Part shown: in pieces, positions 5,055 to 5,360 of the stretch
Numbering within the stretch: the stretch's first letter is position 1
Layout of the letters: every line of letters starts with the position of its first letter
Assembly: GCA_030539595.1 (NCBI GenBank)
Contig: JAUNXW010000072.1
Coordinates: 1 to 5,360, forward strand
DNA: 5,360 nt
Origin: Methanocorpusculum sp.
GTDB taxonomy: Archaea; Halobacteriota; Methanomicrobia; Methanomicrobiales; Methanocorpusculaceae
Direction of reading: 5' to 3'
The notes under the pieces: generated by a model
Database searches by the model: none
Seen by the model: the letters and a program-made list of their open reading frames with translations, nothing else
Told to the model about the DNA's origin: nothing
Position numbers and translations under genes: made by a program

Positions 5055-5360
5055 CCTTTAATCACCCCAAGAGGAATCAGCTTCACAGCAATCTTTGAAA
5101 TTCCCGCGTCGTGAACAGTTCTCACAACCTCGCTGCTCGATTTGTAAACCGACGGAGCTTCCTCTGCAATTGCAGCAGCATTGGGCGCTCGAACGATAAT
5201 TCCCTTCTCAAGCAGAGCCTCAGCAACCTCTTCTCCGGTCTGGCTCTTCTTCGCAGAAGAACGGCTCTTAACTCTTCCGGCACCGTGACAGGTGCTGCCG
5301 AATGTTTTTCCCATCGCAAGAGATGTTCCCGCAAGAAGATATGAAGGCGTTCCCATACTT
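5051..5360 (-). CDS. rtcB: RNA-splicing ligase RtcB, C-terminal part (5' end beyond window)
   Basis: About 102 C-terminal residues of the Mn- and GTP-dependent ligase that joins RNA 2',3'-cyclic phosphate or 3'-phosphate ends to 5'-OH ends. In archaea it seals tRNA exons after intron removal. The visible part has MGTPSYLLAGT, STCHGAGR, EEAPSVYK and the terminal GVIKG. Spacing matches the Pyrococcus horikoshii enzyme as I recall it: the His in CHGAGR, which becomes guanylated (His404 there), is 77 residues from the C-terminus, the Tyr in APSVYK falls at the Tyr451 position, and the penultimate Lys at Lys480. All three are intact, so nothing suggests decay. The metal-binding residues lie upstream, outside the window. 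The frame stays open to the right edge with Ser before MGT, so the Met at 5356 is internal, not a start. It is the first visible gene of a two-gene minus-strand unit. Confidence 0.95.
   Translation of the reverse strand, partial: SMGTPSYLLAGTSLAMGKTFGSTCHGAGRVKSRSSAKKSQTGEEVAEALLEKGIIVRAPNAAAIAEEAPSVYKSSSEVVRTVHDAGISKIAVKLIPLGVIKG
5061..5068 (-). promoter_or_regulatory. Shine-Dalgarno of the 189-residue gene, inside rtcB
   Basis: On the minus strand GGGGTGAT matches the archaeal 16S tail complement (GGAGGTGAT) at all but one position, 6 bases before the ATG. The same bases encode part of RtcB's conserved GVIKG C-terminus. Confidence 0.7.

Noticed and set aside
5354..5356. ATG at the right edge as the start of a short RtcB-like gene
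   Set aside because: It is the internal Met of the conserved SMGT motif; the frame continues upstream past the window edge.

Overview
The window reads as a piece of a methanogenic euryarchaeal chromosome. The strongest reason is the first gene, which joins an FMN-type (beta/alpha)8 barrel to the eight-cysteine 'methanogenesis marker 9' domain, a combination known from methanogens. The other genes agree: an archaeal-type CitG-like protein, a DUF447 protein, RtcB, and a pilin-like protein. The control signals also look archaeal: TATA-like boxes about 32-34 bases before genes with no Shine-Dalgarno, a GGTGAT-type Shine-Dalgarno inside an operon, and an oligo-T terminator. A Methanomicrobia-like host is plausible, but I cannot assign a genus from sequence alone.

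Layout. Bases 1-261 are non-coding. They hold a clustered TTTTCGTG-type short repeat (about 16-116), a pyrimidine-rich stretch and a TATA-like promoter. Bases 262-3944 carry five plus-strand genes packed as one probable operon: the marker-9 protein, a CitG/MdcB-family protein, a DUF447 protein, an asparagine-synthetase-like ligase without a glutaminase domain, and a 79-residue single-pass membrane protein. The first four overlap or nearly overlap (8, 13 and 4 bases), which suggests coupled translation and a shared pathway. The operon ends tail-to-tail with a minus-strand gene, and the two stop codons share one TTAA.

Bases 3941-5360 are minus strand. The 3' end of rtcB (RNA ligase) enters from the right edge and overlaps by 3 bases a 189-residue unrecognised protein with a degenerate class I amidotransferase-like look. 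That pair ends at an oligo-T terminator. Next comes an independently promoted pilin-like secreted or membrane protein. Its TATA-like box sits at the centre of a near-perfect inverted repeat, a good candidate operator.

Working together. The plus-strand operon joins a flavin barrel with a probable metal- or Fe-S-binding tail, a nucleotide-transferase-like protein, an FMN-binding split-barrel-like protein and an ATP-pyrophosphatase ligase. I infer an uncharacterised methanogen pathway, perhaps cofactor synthesis or RNA/protein modification. The substrate cannot be read from the sequence.
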